Shown here piece by piece: positions 42,105 through 50,091 of a stretch of DNA of 64,000 nt. Numbering within the stretch: the first letter of the stretch is position 1; the number at the start of each line of letters is the position of its first letter. The position numbers and the translations under genes were made by a program. This stretch comes from Ensifer sp. BR816 (lineage in GTDB: Bacteria > Pseudomonadota > Alphaproteobacteria > Rhizobiales > Rhizobiaceae): contig NZ_KB905370.1 in NCBI RefSeq assembly GCF_000378985.1, forward strand, positions 1,517,830-1,581,829. Direction: 5' to 3'. Below the pieces are notes generated by a model. The model saw only the letters and a list, made by a program, of their open reading frames with translations. It was not told where the DNA came from and did not search any database.

Positions 42105-43416
42105 AGCTTCACTTGTTCTGGTCGGGGCGCTGATGGGGGCGACGGCAATGGGCGTCGTCTATTCGGCAACGATCCCGGCCGTGGCGGCCAATTCGTCCAC
42201 ATATCGCGAGCTGGCGATTTTCGGCGATGTGTTTGAGCGCGTGCGCGCGCAGTACGTGACGCCGCCGCAGGACGACAAGCTCATCGAGAATGCTATCAAT
42301 GGCATGCTCTCCTCCCTCGACCCCCATTCGAGCTACATGAACTCGGCCGATGCCGAGGATATGCGCACCCAGACGCGCGGCGAGTTCGGCGGCCTCGGCA
42401 TCGAGGTGACGATGGAAGAGGATCTCGTCAAGGTGACGAGCCCGATCGACGAGACCCCTGCCGCCCGCGCCGGCGTGCTTGCCGGCGACCTGATCTCGAA
42501 GATCGACGGGCAGGACGTTCGCGGCCTGAAGCTCGAGGAAGCCGTCGAGAAGATGCGCGGCGCGGTTGGCACGCCGATTAAGCTCACGATCCTGCGCAAG
42601 GGCGCCGACAAGCCGATCGAGCTGACGATCGTTCGTGACGTCATCGCCGTGCGCGCGGTCAAATACCGCGTCGAAGGCGATGTCGGCTATCTGCGGGTGA
42701 TCTCCTTCACCGAGAAGACCTTCGACGACCTGAAGAAGGGCATCGAAAAGGTCAAGGCGGATGTCCCGGCAGACAAGCTCAAGGGCTATGTCCTTGACCT
42801 GCGCCTCAACCCGGGCGGTCTGCTCGACCAGGCAATCAATGTTTCGGACGCATTCATGGAGCGCGGCGAGGTCGTTTCGACCCGCGGACGCAACCCCGAC
42901 GAGACGCGCCGCTTCAATGCGACGCCAGGCGACCTGGCGGACGGCAAGCCCGTCGTCGTGCTCGTCAACGGCGGCTCGGCTTCGGCATCGGAGATCGTCG
43001 CCGGGGCGCTCCAGGACATGAAGCGTGCGACCGTGCTCGGCACGCGGTCCTTCGGCAAGGGTTCGGTTCAGACGATCATCCCGCTTGGCGACGCCGGCGC
43101 GCTGCGGCTGACGACGGCGCTCTATTACACGCCGTCCGGCAAGTCGATCCAGGGCACCGGCATCACCCCGGACATCAAGGTCGAGCAGCCGCTGCCGCCG
43201 GAACTCCTCGGCAAGGTCGAGGCCCAGGGCGAGTCCGATCTGCGCGGCCACATCAAGGGCCAGAACGAGGACGACGAGGGTTCCGGCTCGGTCGCCTACG
43301 TGCCGCCGGAGGCCAAGGACGACATTCAGCTCAACTACGCGCTCGACCTGCTGCGCGGCAAGAAGACGGATCCGTCCTTCCCGGCCAATCCAGAACAGGC
43401 CGAACTGAAGAAGTGA
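42094..43416 (+). CDS. ctpA: Carboxy-terminal processing protease (S41 family)
   Basis: Periplasmic tail-specific protease. ATG 42094 (MIRRASLVLVGALMGATAMG) gives 440 residues with a signal/anchor sequence, PDZ domain (about 85-170, GGLGIEVTMEEDLVKV) and S41 catalytic core with the Ser-Lys dyad in NGGSASASEI and GTRSFGKGSVQT. Overlap with the EnvC-like gene couples their expression, consistent with joint work on cell-wall hydrolases. A terminator follows at 43445. Confidence 0.97.
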   Translation: MIRRASLVLVGALMGATAMGVVYSATIPAVAANSSTYRELAIFGDVFERVRAQYVTPPQDDKLIENAINGMLSSLDPHSSYMNSADAEDMRTQTRGEFGGLGIEVTMEEDLVKVTSPIDETPAARAGVLAGDLISKIDGQDVRGLKLEEAVEKMRGAVGTPIKLTILRKGADKPIELTIVRDVIAVRAVKYRVEGDVGYLRVISFTEKTFDDLKKGIEKVKADVPADKLKGYVLDLRLNPGGLLDQAINVSDAFMERGEVVSTRGRNPDETRRFNATPGDLADGKPVVVLVNGGSASASEIVAGALQDMKRATVLGTRSFGKGSVQTIIPLGDAGALRLTTALYYTPSGKSIQGTGITPDIKVEQPLPPELLGKVEAQGESDLRGHIKGQNEDDEGSGSVAYVPPEAKDDIQLNYALDLLRGKKTDPSFPANPEQAELKK

Positions 43417-43444
43417 GCCCGCGGGGTTTCCAAGCGAGACAGAC

Positions 43445-43480
43445 AAGGCGCCGGGCTGTTCAACCCGGCGCCTTTATATT
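43445..43480 (+). terminator. Rho-independent terminator after ctpA
   Basis: Perfect 11-bp stem AAGGCGCCGGG / CCCGGCGCCTT with an 8-nt loop, followed by TATATT, 28 bp beyond the stop codon. Confidence 0.85.
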
Positions 43481-43571
43481 ATGCATCGGCGATGTAGCCG
43501 ACTGCCGATGATTCTTCACGAGCGGGCGCATTCCTCACCGGCAACTTTCCTCAGGTCGACCGAGGCTCCGT

Positions 43572-44777
43572 TTGGGAACTGATCTCAATGCCCCCCTTGG
43601 CCAAGGCCTGAAGAAGAGGCCGGCGCGCCGGCGCGATCGGCGCCGGCTGTTCGGCTATGCATTCCTGGGCATCTTCGCGCTTTCCGTCGCGGGGCTCTCC
43701 GGCTGGGCCGCTTTGACACCCGATCGCCTGCTCCGGGCGCCCGATCCGTCGGCAAGCGCTGAAACGAACCAGGCAGCCGTCGGTGACGCCGCGCCTTCGG
43801 CCAAGCCCAAGGAACGAGCCGGTTCGCTCCGCGCCAGCGGTGCGCGCTCGGGAGCCCATGTCGAGGAAGTCCTGACCGACGACGGCGCGACGGTCACGAA
43901 ATACTCGCCGAGGGCGCGCGACGGCGACGGACCGGCGCTGATCAGTGCCGGGCCGATGCGCGGCCAGGATCCCCGCATGGCGGCGTTTCCGAACGAGGAC
44001 CTGATCGAGGACACGGCACAAGGCCGGTTGCCGATCGTCGGTCCGGACGGGTTGAGGCCGATGGACCAGTATGCCCGTCCCTGGTCCGGCGCGCGCGGCA
44101 CGCGCATCGGCCTCATCGTCGGCGGCCTCGGCCTGAGCCAGACGGGAACCCAGCGCGCAATCCGCGACCTGCCGCCGGAGGTGACGCTCGGCTTCGCCGC
44201 TGCCGGCAACAGCCTGCAGCGCTGGATGCAGGATGCGCGGCGCGATGGTCACGAGATCCTCCTGCAGATCCCGATGGAGCCGTTCGACTACCCGGACAAC
44301 GACCCCGGGCCGCGTGCGCTTCTCGTCTCCCGCGACGCCACGAAGAACCTTGCCGAACTGCACCGCAGCATGGGACAGATCACCAACTATACCGGTGTCA
44401 TGAACTATCTCGGCGGCCGGTTCCTCTCCGACCCCGATGCGCTCGAGCCGGTCATGCGCGACCTCGGCAAGCGCGGTCTCCTGTTCCTCGACGACGGCAC
44501 CTCGGCGCAATCGCTTTCCGGAACGCTTTCCGGCGCCTTCGGCGTGCCGCACGGCTTTGCCGATCTCATCCTCGACAGCGAACTCAGCCGCGCTGCGATC
44601 CTGCGCAAGCTCGACGAGCTCGAACGCGTCGCGCGGCGCAACGGCACGGCGATCGGCGTTGCCTCCGCCTTCGACGAAAGCGTGGCGACGATCGCCACGT
44701 GGATGGAAGAGGCCGGCGGGCGCGGCATCGAATTCGTCGGCGTTTCGGCGCTCGTCAACGATCCGCAACAAAACTGA
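43572..44777 (+). CDS. Divergent polysaccharide deacetylase family protein (YibQ-like)
   Basis: A 401-residue membrane-anchored protein: basic N-terminus (KKRPARRRDRRR), one transmembrane helix (about 27-47), a low-complexity linker and a C-terminal divergent polysaccharide deacetylase domain (about 170-395) with IGLIVGGLGLSQTGTQRAIR, HEILLQIPMEPFDYP and NYLGGRF. The family (COG2861) usually follows EnvC and CtpA genes, as here, supporting a role in the envelope. Starts with TTG 43572, after the ctpA terminator. Exact reaction unknown. Confidence 0.9.
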   Translation: MGTDLNAPLGQGLKKRPARRRDRRRLFGYAFLGIFALSVAGLSGWAALTPDRLLRAPDPSASAETNQAAVGDAAPSAKPKERAGSLRASGARSGAHVEEVLTDDGATVTKYSPRARDGDGPALISAGPMRGQDPRMAAFPNEDLIEDTAQGRLPIVGPDGLRPMDQYARPWSGARGTRIGLIVGGLGLSQTGTQRAIRDLPPEVTLGFAAAGNSLQRWMQDARRDGHEILLQIPMEPFDYPDNDPGPRALLVSRDATKNLAELHRSMGQITNYTGVMNYLGGRFLSDPDALEPVMRDLGKRGLLFLDDGTSAQSLSGTLSGAFGVPHGFADLILDSELSRAAILRKLDELERVARRNGTAIGVASAFDESVATIATWMEEAGGRGIEFVGVSALVNDPQQN

Positions 44778-44830
44778 TCTAAGCAGGCAATCGGCTGAAT
44801 GTTTGTCGGCACATGCAAGGGAATCGCGAC

Positions 44831-45358
44831 ATGGGTAAAGACAAGGGCAAGGTTTTGAAGGCAGAGGACCTGCCCTATCGGCCGTGCGTCGGCGTCATGG
44901 TCCTCAATCAAGAGGGGCTTGTCTGGGCCGGACATCGGCTCGCGGTCGGCAATTCGGAATATGACGGCTCGCCGCAGCTCTGGCAGATGCCGCAGGGCGG
45001 CATCGACGAGGGCGAGGACCCGCTCGAAGCCGCCTATCGGGAACTCTACGAGGAGACCGGCATGCGCAGCGTTTCGCTGCTGGCCGAAGCGCCCGACTGG
45101 ATCAACTACGACCTGCCGGAGCATTTGATCGGCATCGGCCTCAAGGGAAAATATCGCGGCCAAATGCAGCGCTGGTACGCCTTCCGCTTCGAAGGCGACG
45201 AAAGCGAGATCGCCATCAACCCGCCGCCCGGCGGCCACGATCCCGAATTCGACGCCTGGGAATGGAAACCGATGCAGGAGCTGCCGAACCTGATCGTGCC
45301 GTTCAAGCGCAAGGCCTATGAAGAGATCGTCACCGCTTTCGCGCATCTGGTGAAGTAG
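44831..45358 (+). CDS. rppH: RNA pyrophosphohydrolase (Nudix)
   Basis: Removes pyrophosphate from 5'-triphosphate mRNA ends (also acts on dinucleoside polyphosphates). ATG 44831 ([20 protein letters not shown]) gives 175 residues. The Nudix box spans residues 57-79 ([20 protein letters not shown]), preceded by the family motif WQMPQGG. RppH of plants-associated Alphaproteobacteria is also called InvA/IalA-like; the role in mRNA decay is by homology. It lies 53 bp after the deacetylase gene. Confidence 0.95.
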   Translation: MGKDKGKVLKAEDLPYRPCVGVMVLNQEGLVWAGHRLAVGNSEYDGSPQLWQMPQGGIDEGEDPLEAAYRELYEETGMRSVSLLAEAPDWINYDLPEHLIGIGLKGKYRGQMQRWYAFRFEGDESEIAINPPPGGHDPEFDAWEWKPMQELPNLIVPFKRKAYEEIVTAFAHLVK

Positions 45359-45425
45359 GAAGGTCCTGCCCCGGTCGTGCGCCCGCCCCAAACCGGGACG
45401 GGCGCAGCTCGTCGCGCGGAGCTCG

Positions 45426-48400
45426 TCAGGCGAGGACGAAGTCGCTCGTCGAGAGCGTCCCGACCTTTTGCAGGATGGCCACAAGCTGCAGGTCGGCGTC
45501 GGTGCCGGATCCATCGGCATCGAACCAGAGCCGGCCATTGTCCGTCTCGAAAAGGAATGTGGCCTTCCCGCTCGTGGCGGCCGGATCCGTCCCGGTCACG
45601 AGCGTCACCGCCGTGTCGCCCGCCGCGATGCCGAAGCCGGCACGTTCGACGACGAGCTTGTCCTGGCCGCGCACGAAGTCGGTAATCACGTCCCCCTCGC
45701 CGTCGAAGCCGTCCTTATCGAAGACGAACTGGTCGTTGCCCACACCGCCGGTCAGCCAATCGTCGCCCTTGCCGCCGACCAGCGTGTCGTTGCCGGCGCG
45801 GCCATCAAGGATGTCGTCGGCCTTCCCGCCATAAAGAATATTGCCGTTTGCATCGCCGCGGATCTCGTCGTCGGCGCCGCTGCCTCTGATGGTCTCGACG
45901 TTCGTCACCGTGAGACCGAGTGCCAGGCCCTTGTTCGCCGCCTGGTCCTGGAGATCGAGAACGACCGAAGTCGATCCTTCAATGAAGGAAAGCGTGTCGA
46001 CACCGCTACCGCCGTCGAACACATCCTTGCCCGATGAATCATCGCGGATGAGAAGGTCGTCGCCGGCATCCCCGAACAGCAGATCGTCTCCGGCGCCGTC
46101 CCGGAGCGTATCGTTGCCGGCGCCGCCGTGCAGAACGTCGTCGCCGATGTTGCCTTTGAGCGTGTCGTCGAGATTGCCGCCGCTCACCCTGTCGCGGCCG
46201 TTGCTACCCGCATATTCGAGCCCTTCGAAGCCGCTGAACCACGTCGCCGTGTCGACGATGACGGCGCCGGAAAACGCAAAACTGATGTCCCGCGTCTGCC
46301 CAGTGAGATCAAGGTTCAGTACGTCGGTTCCGGCGCCGCCGTCGGCCTTGTCGCCGATCCCCATATAGACTGTGTCGTTGCCGTCCTCGGCATAGATCAT
46401 GTCCTTGCCGTCGGTGCCGCCGAGGCCTGCGCCGCGAATGATGTCATTGCCCGCACCGCCTCTCAAGCGGTCGTTGCCGGCATCACCCGATATCGTGTCG
46501 TCGCCAGCGCCGCCATCGAGGGTGTCGTTGTTGCCGCCGCCGCTCAACTCGTTGAGGCTGCCGCCGACGAAGGTGTTGCTGCCCGGACCGCCGATGAGCT
46601 TGACGCGCTCGACGTTGCGGACAAAAACGGGGGCATCGGTAGCAGTCACGTCGGCCGAGAGCTCAAATCCGACATTTGACCAGGCCATGCTGAAGTCGAT
46701 GGTCGCGAAGTCGATTCCGGTGCCGCCATCGAGGTCGAGAACCCCGTTCGAGGCGCTCCGCGAAAAACTGTCGTTTCCAGCACCAAGATCGACGACATTA
46801 TTGCCGGCGCCGCTCGATCCGTCGCCGACCGAAACCTTGTCATCGCCGTCCCCGGCACTGATTGTGTTGAACCCGTCGAGGTCGTTGATCACATCGTCGC
46901 CGGCGCCGGATGTCAGGGTGTCGTTGCCCGCGCCGCCGTCCAGTCGGTCCGCACCGTTGGTGCCAATCAGCGTGTCGTTGCCGCCCTGACCGAAGAACCA
47001 GACGCTCTCAGCGGAGCCTACCGAGGCGACCACGTCGTTGCCGGCGCCAAAATTGACGATGTAACGCTCGAAATTGGCAAGACTCGTGCCGTCGGAAAGC
47101 GTGGCCGTAGTACCGTTCACCGCGAAGGTCAGGGCCGTCGTGACGGAGTGGCGGTGGAGAGATACATAATCGGTTCCGGTACCGCCGTCGGCCAGATCCG
47201 GTCCGCCTTCGCCGAAAACCATCTCGTCATCGCCGTCGCCACCGGACACGTTGTCCATGCCGGCCCCCGCGTTGACGTAATCACGACCGGCGCCGAGATC
47301 GACCGTATCGTCTCCGCCATCGGAAAAGACAACGTCGTTGCCGTCGGCGGTGACGATGCGGTTCGCGGCGGTCCCGCTGGCGAAGATCGAATAGTGCTCT
47401 ATGCCGATAACCGTCGTTCCGCCATCGAGCGTGTTGACCTCGGTTGCCGCTTTCGCCGTGAAGTCGCCTGTGAAGCTCCAGATTTCCAGCCGATCGTTAC
47501 CGCTCGAATCAGTAATCTGGTCCTTCCCCTGGCCGTAGGTGTAGAAGAAGATATCGTCCCCGGCCCCGCCCTCCGACGTATCGTCGCCGAGCCCCCCGAA
47601 GAGGAGATCGTTGCCCGCCCCTCCCTGGAGAATGTCCGCGCCATCACCGGCGAAGATCATGTCCCTGCCATTGCCACCCGAAAGAAGGTCGCTGCCAAAA
47701 TCGCCGTTGAGATCGTCATCCCCGTCGCCGCCATAGAGCTTGTCGTCGCCGTCACCCCCGTAGAGATAGTCCTTTCCAGCGTCCCCGAAGAGGATGTCAT
47801 GCCCGGTTTCGCCGAACAGGCGGTCGGAACCATAGCCGCCGGCGAGCATGTCAGCACCCGTGTGGCCCGTCAGCGCATCATCGCCACGGCCACCCCAAAG
47901 CTCGTCATTGCCGACGCCTCCGGAAAGAACATCGGCATAGGCGCCCCCGGATATCACATCGTCGAAACCGGTGCCGGTGATATAGAAGGACTCGACATTG
48001 CTTATCTGCATGCCGCCGGTCAGGGTCTGCACGGAAGCCCAATCCTTGATTGTGATGTCGAGTCCGGCGCCATATGCCGAATAATCGAGCCTCGCCGTAT
48101 CGGTGCCGGAGCCACCGTCGACGATATCGCCGGCGATCTCGTCAACAGAGCTTGCCGAGATGGTGTCACGGCCGCTGCCGCCATTGACCTTGTCCTTACC
48201 GGCGTCTCCGGTCAGTACATCGTTGCCGCTGTCGCCGTTCAGCGTATCGTCACCGTCGTTGCCGTGGAGTTCGTCCCCCTGAAAGGAACCGCTGACGGTA
48301 TCGTTATCCTCATAGCCATAGGCCCTGTCGCCGCCCATGCCGCCATTGATGATGTCGGTCCCCTGATACGCAGCAATGACGTCGGCCTCGAGGTCGCTGC

Positions 48401-48443
48401 CGATCAACACATCGTTGCCGGTGGTGCCCGTGATAGTTCCCAT
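45426..48443 (-). CDS. Large RTX repeat protein (calcium-binding, type I-secreted)
   Basis: A 1005-residue, strongly acidic protein made almost wholly of GGxGxDxLx nonapeptide repeats (for example LYGGDGDDKLYGGDGDDDL around residue 230), which form calcium-binding parallel beta-rolls. Three or four spacer domains (around 330-480, 560-630, 720-770) interrupt the repeats. The C-terminal 100 residues resemble serralysin-type C-terminal domains (FVFDKDGFDGEGDVITDFV) and end in the hydrophobic STSDFVLA, typical for type I export. No enzymatic domain or signal peptide is visible and no ABC/HlyD export genes are in the window. AGGAGACAGGA precedes the ATG. Functions by family: adhesion, surface layer or exported enzyme scaffold. 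Confidence 0.9.
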   Translation of the reverse strand: MGTITGTTGNDVLIGSDLEADVIAAYQGTDIINGGMGGDRAYGYEDNDTVSGSFQGDELHGNDGDDTLNGDSGNDVLTGDAGKDKVNGGSGRDTISASSVDEIAGDIVDGGSGTDTARLDYSAYGAGLDITIKDWASVQTLTGGMQISNVESFYITGTGFDDVISGGAYADVLSGGVGNDELWGGRGDDALTGHTGADMLAGGYGSDRLFGETGHDILFGDAGKDYLYGGDGDDKLYGGDGDDDLNGDFGSDLLSGGNGRDMIFAGDGADILQGGAGNDLLFGGLGDDTSEGGAGDDIFFYTYGQGKDQITDSSGNDRLEIWSFTGDFTAKAATEVNTLDGGTTVIGIEHYSIFASGTAANRIVTADGNDVVFSDGGDDTVDLGAGRDYVNAGAGMDNVSGGDGDDEMVFGEGGPDLADGGTGTDYVSLHRHSVTTALTFAVNGTTATLSDGTSLANFERYIVNFGAGNDVVASVGSAESVWFFGQGGNDTLIGTNGADRLDGGAGNDTLTSGAGDDVINDLDGFNTISAGDGDDKVSVGDGSSGAGNNVVDLGAGNDSFSRSASNGVLDLDGGTGIDFATIDFSMAWSNVGFELSADVTATDAPVFVRNVERVKLIGGPGSNTFVGGSLNELSGGGNNDTLDGGAGDDTISGDAGNDRLRGGAGNDIIRGAGLGGTDGKDMIYAEDGNDTVYMGIGDKADGGAGTDVLNLDLTGQTRDISFAFSGAVIVDTATWFSGFEGLEYAGSNGRDRVSGGNLDDTLKGNIGDDVLHGGAGNDTLRDGAGDDLLFGDAGDDLLIRDDSSGKDVFDGGSGVDTLSFIEGSTSVVLDLQDQAANKGLALGLTVTNVETIRGSGADDEIRGDANGNILYGGKADDILDGRAGNDTLVGGKGDDWLTGGVGNDQFVFDKDGFDGEGDVITDFVRGQDKLVVERAGFGIAAGDTAVTLVTGTDPAATSGKATFLFETDNGRLWFDADGSGTDADLQLVAILQKVGTLSTSDFVLA

Positions 48444-48982
48444 TCCTGTCTCCTGACTGGTTGCCTCGGGGCGCGCAGGCTCGAACCACGATCCTCATGT
48501 CTCGCCCGTCAAAATCGGATCGTTCGGAGAAGTGCCCCAGGCGCGCCAAGCGATGACACGCAAGGGCCGCTGCCCATTCATGCCCCGCAGGCTGTAGCCA
48601 ACGTGCCCCCCGCATCTTGATGCCGCTTTTCGCATTGAGGCGCCCCCGATCCGTGACCTGACCAGGAGCGAGCCGGGAAAAGAGCGTGAAATGAACGAGA
48701 ACCGGCAATTTTCCGTGACCTGCTTCGACCCCATACCGGATCATGCATTCGCATGACCTCGAGAACGGAGCTTCCATTCCGCTGCCATCTATGCGCGAGT
48801 TCCGAGGTCTCTCCTGTTCCTGCCGGAACAGTCAAATGCGTTGGGCGAAAACATCGCCGCTGGCGATCCGGGCGTGGTGCGATGCTATGATTCTCGCATC
48901 GAACATTATGACGCCGATTGGGGTCTTGCGGATGAACGTCTGCATCCCTGCGGGGCTGGCTATTCTGCAATAAGCTCAAAAC
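48444..48982. other. Intergenic region between the RTX gene and the bfr terminator
   Basis: About 540 bp without a supported gene. It should contain the RTX promoter. A plus-strand frame at 48743-48973 exists but lacks a ribosome-binding site and looks accidental. Base composition is less GC-rich between 48880 and 48960. No repeat of the families seen elsewhere. Confidence 0.5.
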
Positions 48983-49014
48983 AAAAAGCGCCGCGCGTGC
49001 CACGCGCGGCGCTT
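48983..49014 (-). terminator. Rho-independent terminator of bfd-bfr
   Basis: On the minus strand AAGCGCCGCGCGTGGCACGC then GCGGCGCTTTTTGTTTT: a 12-bp GC stem with a tiny loop and a strong T-run, 20 bp after the bfr stop. Confidence 0.92.
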
Positions 49015-49033
49015 CATCTGAACGACTTCGATA

Positions 49034-49519
49034 TTATTCGGCTTCGTTGGCCGGGGCGGCGTTGAGCTGCCCGTATTTTTCCTCGCCGATCGTTTCGAGC
49101 AGCTGGATCTGCGACTCGAGGAAGTCGATGTGGCCCTCCTCGTCGGCGAGCAGTTCCTCGAAGAGTTTCATCGAGACATAATCGCCGGCCGCGTGACAGA
49201 CGTCGCGGGAATTCTTGTAGGCCGTGCGGGCGTCGTATTCGCCGGCGAGGTCGGCCTTCAGCACTTCCTTGACATTCTGGCCGATGCGCAGCGGTGCGAC
49301 CGTCTGCAGGTTGGGATGGCCTTCGAGGAAGATGATGCGTGCGATGAGTTTATCGGCGTGGTGCATTTCCTCGATGGATTCCTCACGCTCCTTCTTTGCG
49401 AGAAGCGTGTAACCCCAGTCTTCGAGAAAGCGGTAATGCACCCAGTACTGGTTTACGGCACCGAGTTCGAGAAAGAGCGCTTCGTTAAGCTGCTCTATGA
49501 CCTTTGCGTCGCCTTTCAA
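49034..49519 (-). CDS. bfr: Bacterioferritin
   Basis: Heme-containing iron-storage 24-mer. The 161-residue protein carries every ferroxidase ligand (Glu18, Glu51, His54, Glu94, Glu127, His130) and the heme-ligand Met52 in [10 protein letters not shown], so it is a full bacterioferritin. It overlaps the bfd gene by 35 bp and is followed by a strong terminator. Together with the iron box upstream of bfd, this is an iron-regulated unit. Confidence 0.98.
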   Translation of the reverse strand: MKGDAKVIEQLNEALFLELGAVNQYWVHYRFLEDWGYTLLAKKEREESIEEMHHADKLIARIIFLEGHPNLQTVAPLRIGQNVKEVLKADLAGEYDARTAYKNSRDVCHAAGDYVSMKLFEELLADEEGHIDFLESQIQLLETIGEEKYGQLNAAPANEAE

Positions 49520-49796
49520 GATCCGCCCTCCGACTTTCTTCGTGGAATTGTTTTAGGCGGGTCATGAAATCAAATATCTCGGCCTCCGTCGAGTCGCGAC
49601 GGGCGTGATATTGCTCGGTGGTGCGGATGATGATGTCGACGACGTTGGGGAAACAGCCGCAGCAACGGCCGCGCTTTTCCATCGCGTGATAGACTTTCGC
49701 CGGCACGATCAGCTGCCAGCAGTCCTCGTCGAGGAGGCCGATGATCGTGTCCTCGATCTCTTTCTCGCTGATGAAATTGCAGCTGCAAACCAACAT
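49485..49796 (-). CDS. bfd: Bacterioferritin-associated ferredoxin-like [2Fe-2S] protein
   Basis: In E. coli-type systems Bfd reduces the Bfr core and releases iron. From ATG 49796 ([20 protein letters not shown]) the protein has 103 residues, against about 64-73 in classical Bfd. Cluster ligands are Cys4, Cys6 and the [10 protein letters not shown] loop (Cys45, Cys48; an extra Cys46). The BFD-like domain ends near residue 62; the remaining basic, charged 40 residues ([20 protein letters not shown]) are an extension, whose last 11 codons overlap the start of bfr. A start 19 codons upstream is possible but lacks family support. Confidence 0.93.
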   Translation of the reverse strand: MLVCSCNFISEKEIEDTIIGLLDEDCWQLIVPAKVYHAMEKRGRCCGCFPNVVDIIIRTTEQYHARRDSTEAEIFDFMTRLKQFHEESRRADLERRRKGHRAA

Positions 49797-49896
49797 TTCG
49801 TCTTGCCTGTCACACGCAACATCCTGAAATTGCGATAAAGCAAAAGAGGACATTTGCCGTCAACAAAAAACTCCTCTCCATAAAGTTGAGGAACAT

Positions 49897-49913
49897 ATTA
49901 GAGCGGTTCTAAT
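49897..49913 (-). promoter_or_regulatory. Irr-type iron control element (ICE box) upstream of bfd-bfr
   Basis: ATTAGAGCGGTTCTAAT is a palindrome with 6-bp arms, matching the ICE motif (TTAGAA-N3-TTCTAA) bound by Irr in Rhizobiales. It overlaps a plausible -10 box (TAATAT on the minus strand, 49895-49900) about 100 bp before bfd, a position suited to repression under iron limitation. A second, imperfect half-match lies at 49944. Confidence 0.75.
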
Positions 49914-49943
49914 CTTGATAAAAAAGTTCGTATTTTCATTAGA

Positions 49944-49957
49944 TTAGGTGACTCTAA
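49944..49957 (-). promoter_or_regulatory. Possible second iron control element
   Basis: TTAGGTGACTCTAA resembles the ICE palindrome with a 1-bp shorter centre and one arm mismatch. It lies 32 bp upstream of the first element. The rest of 49797-50091 is AT-rich promoter region without a gene. Confidence 0.4.
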
Positions 49958-50091
49958 GGTGTCGATTTTTCTCCCTGCGCTTGCAGAACGGGCAGGACGG
50001 CCTGCGACATTTTTACACAGGCATGTCCTGAGGCGAAGGCTTGGGAAAAGCGACAATGCGACGATCACCGGTAGCAAGCCTGACGAAGGGC

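Noticed and set aside
48743..48973. Plus-strand 76-residue frame between the RTX gene and bfr
   Set aside because: No ribosome-binding site and a composition without domain features; likely chance.
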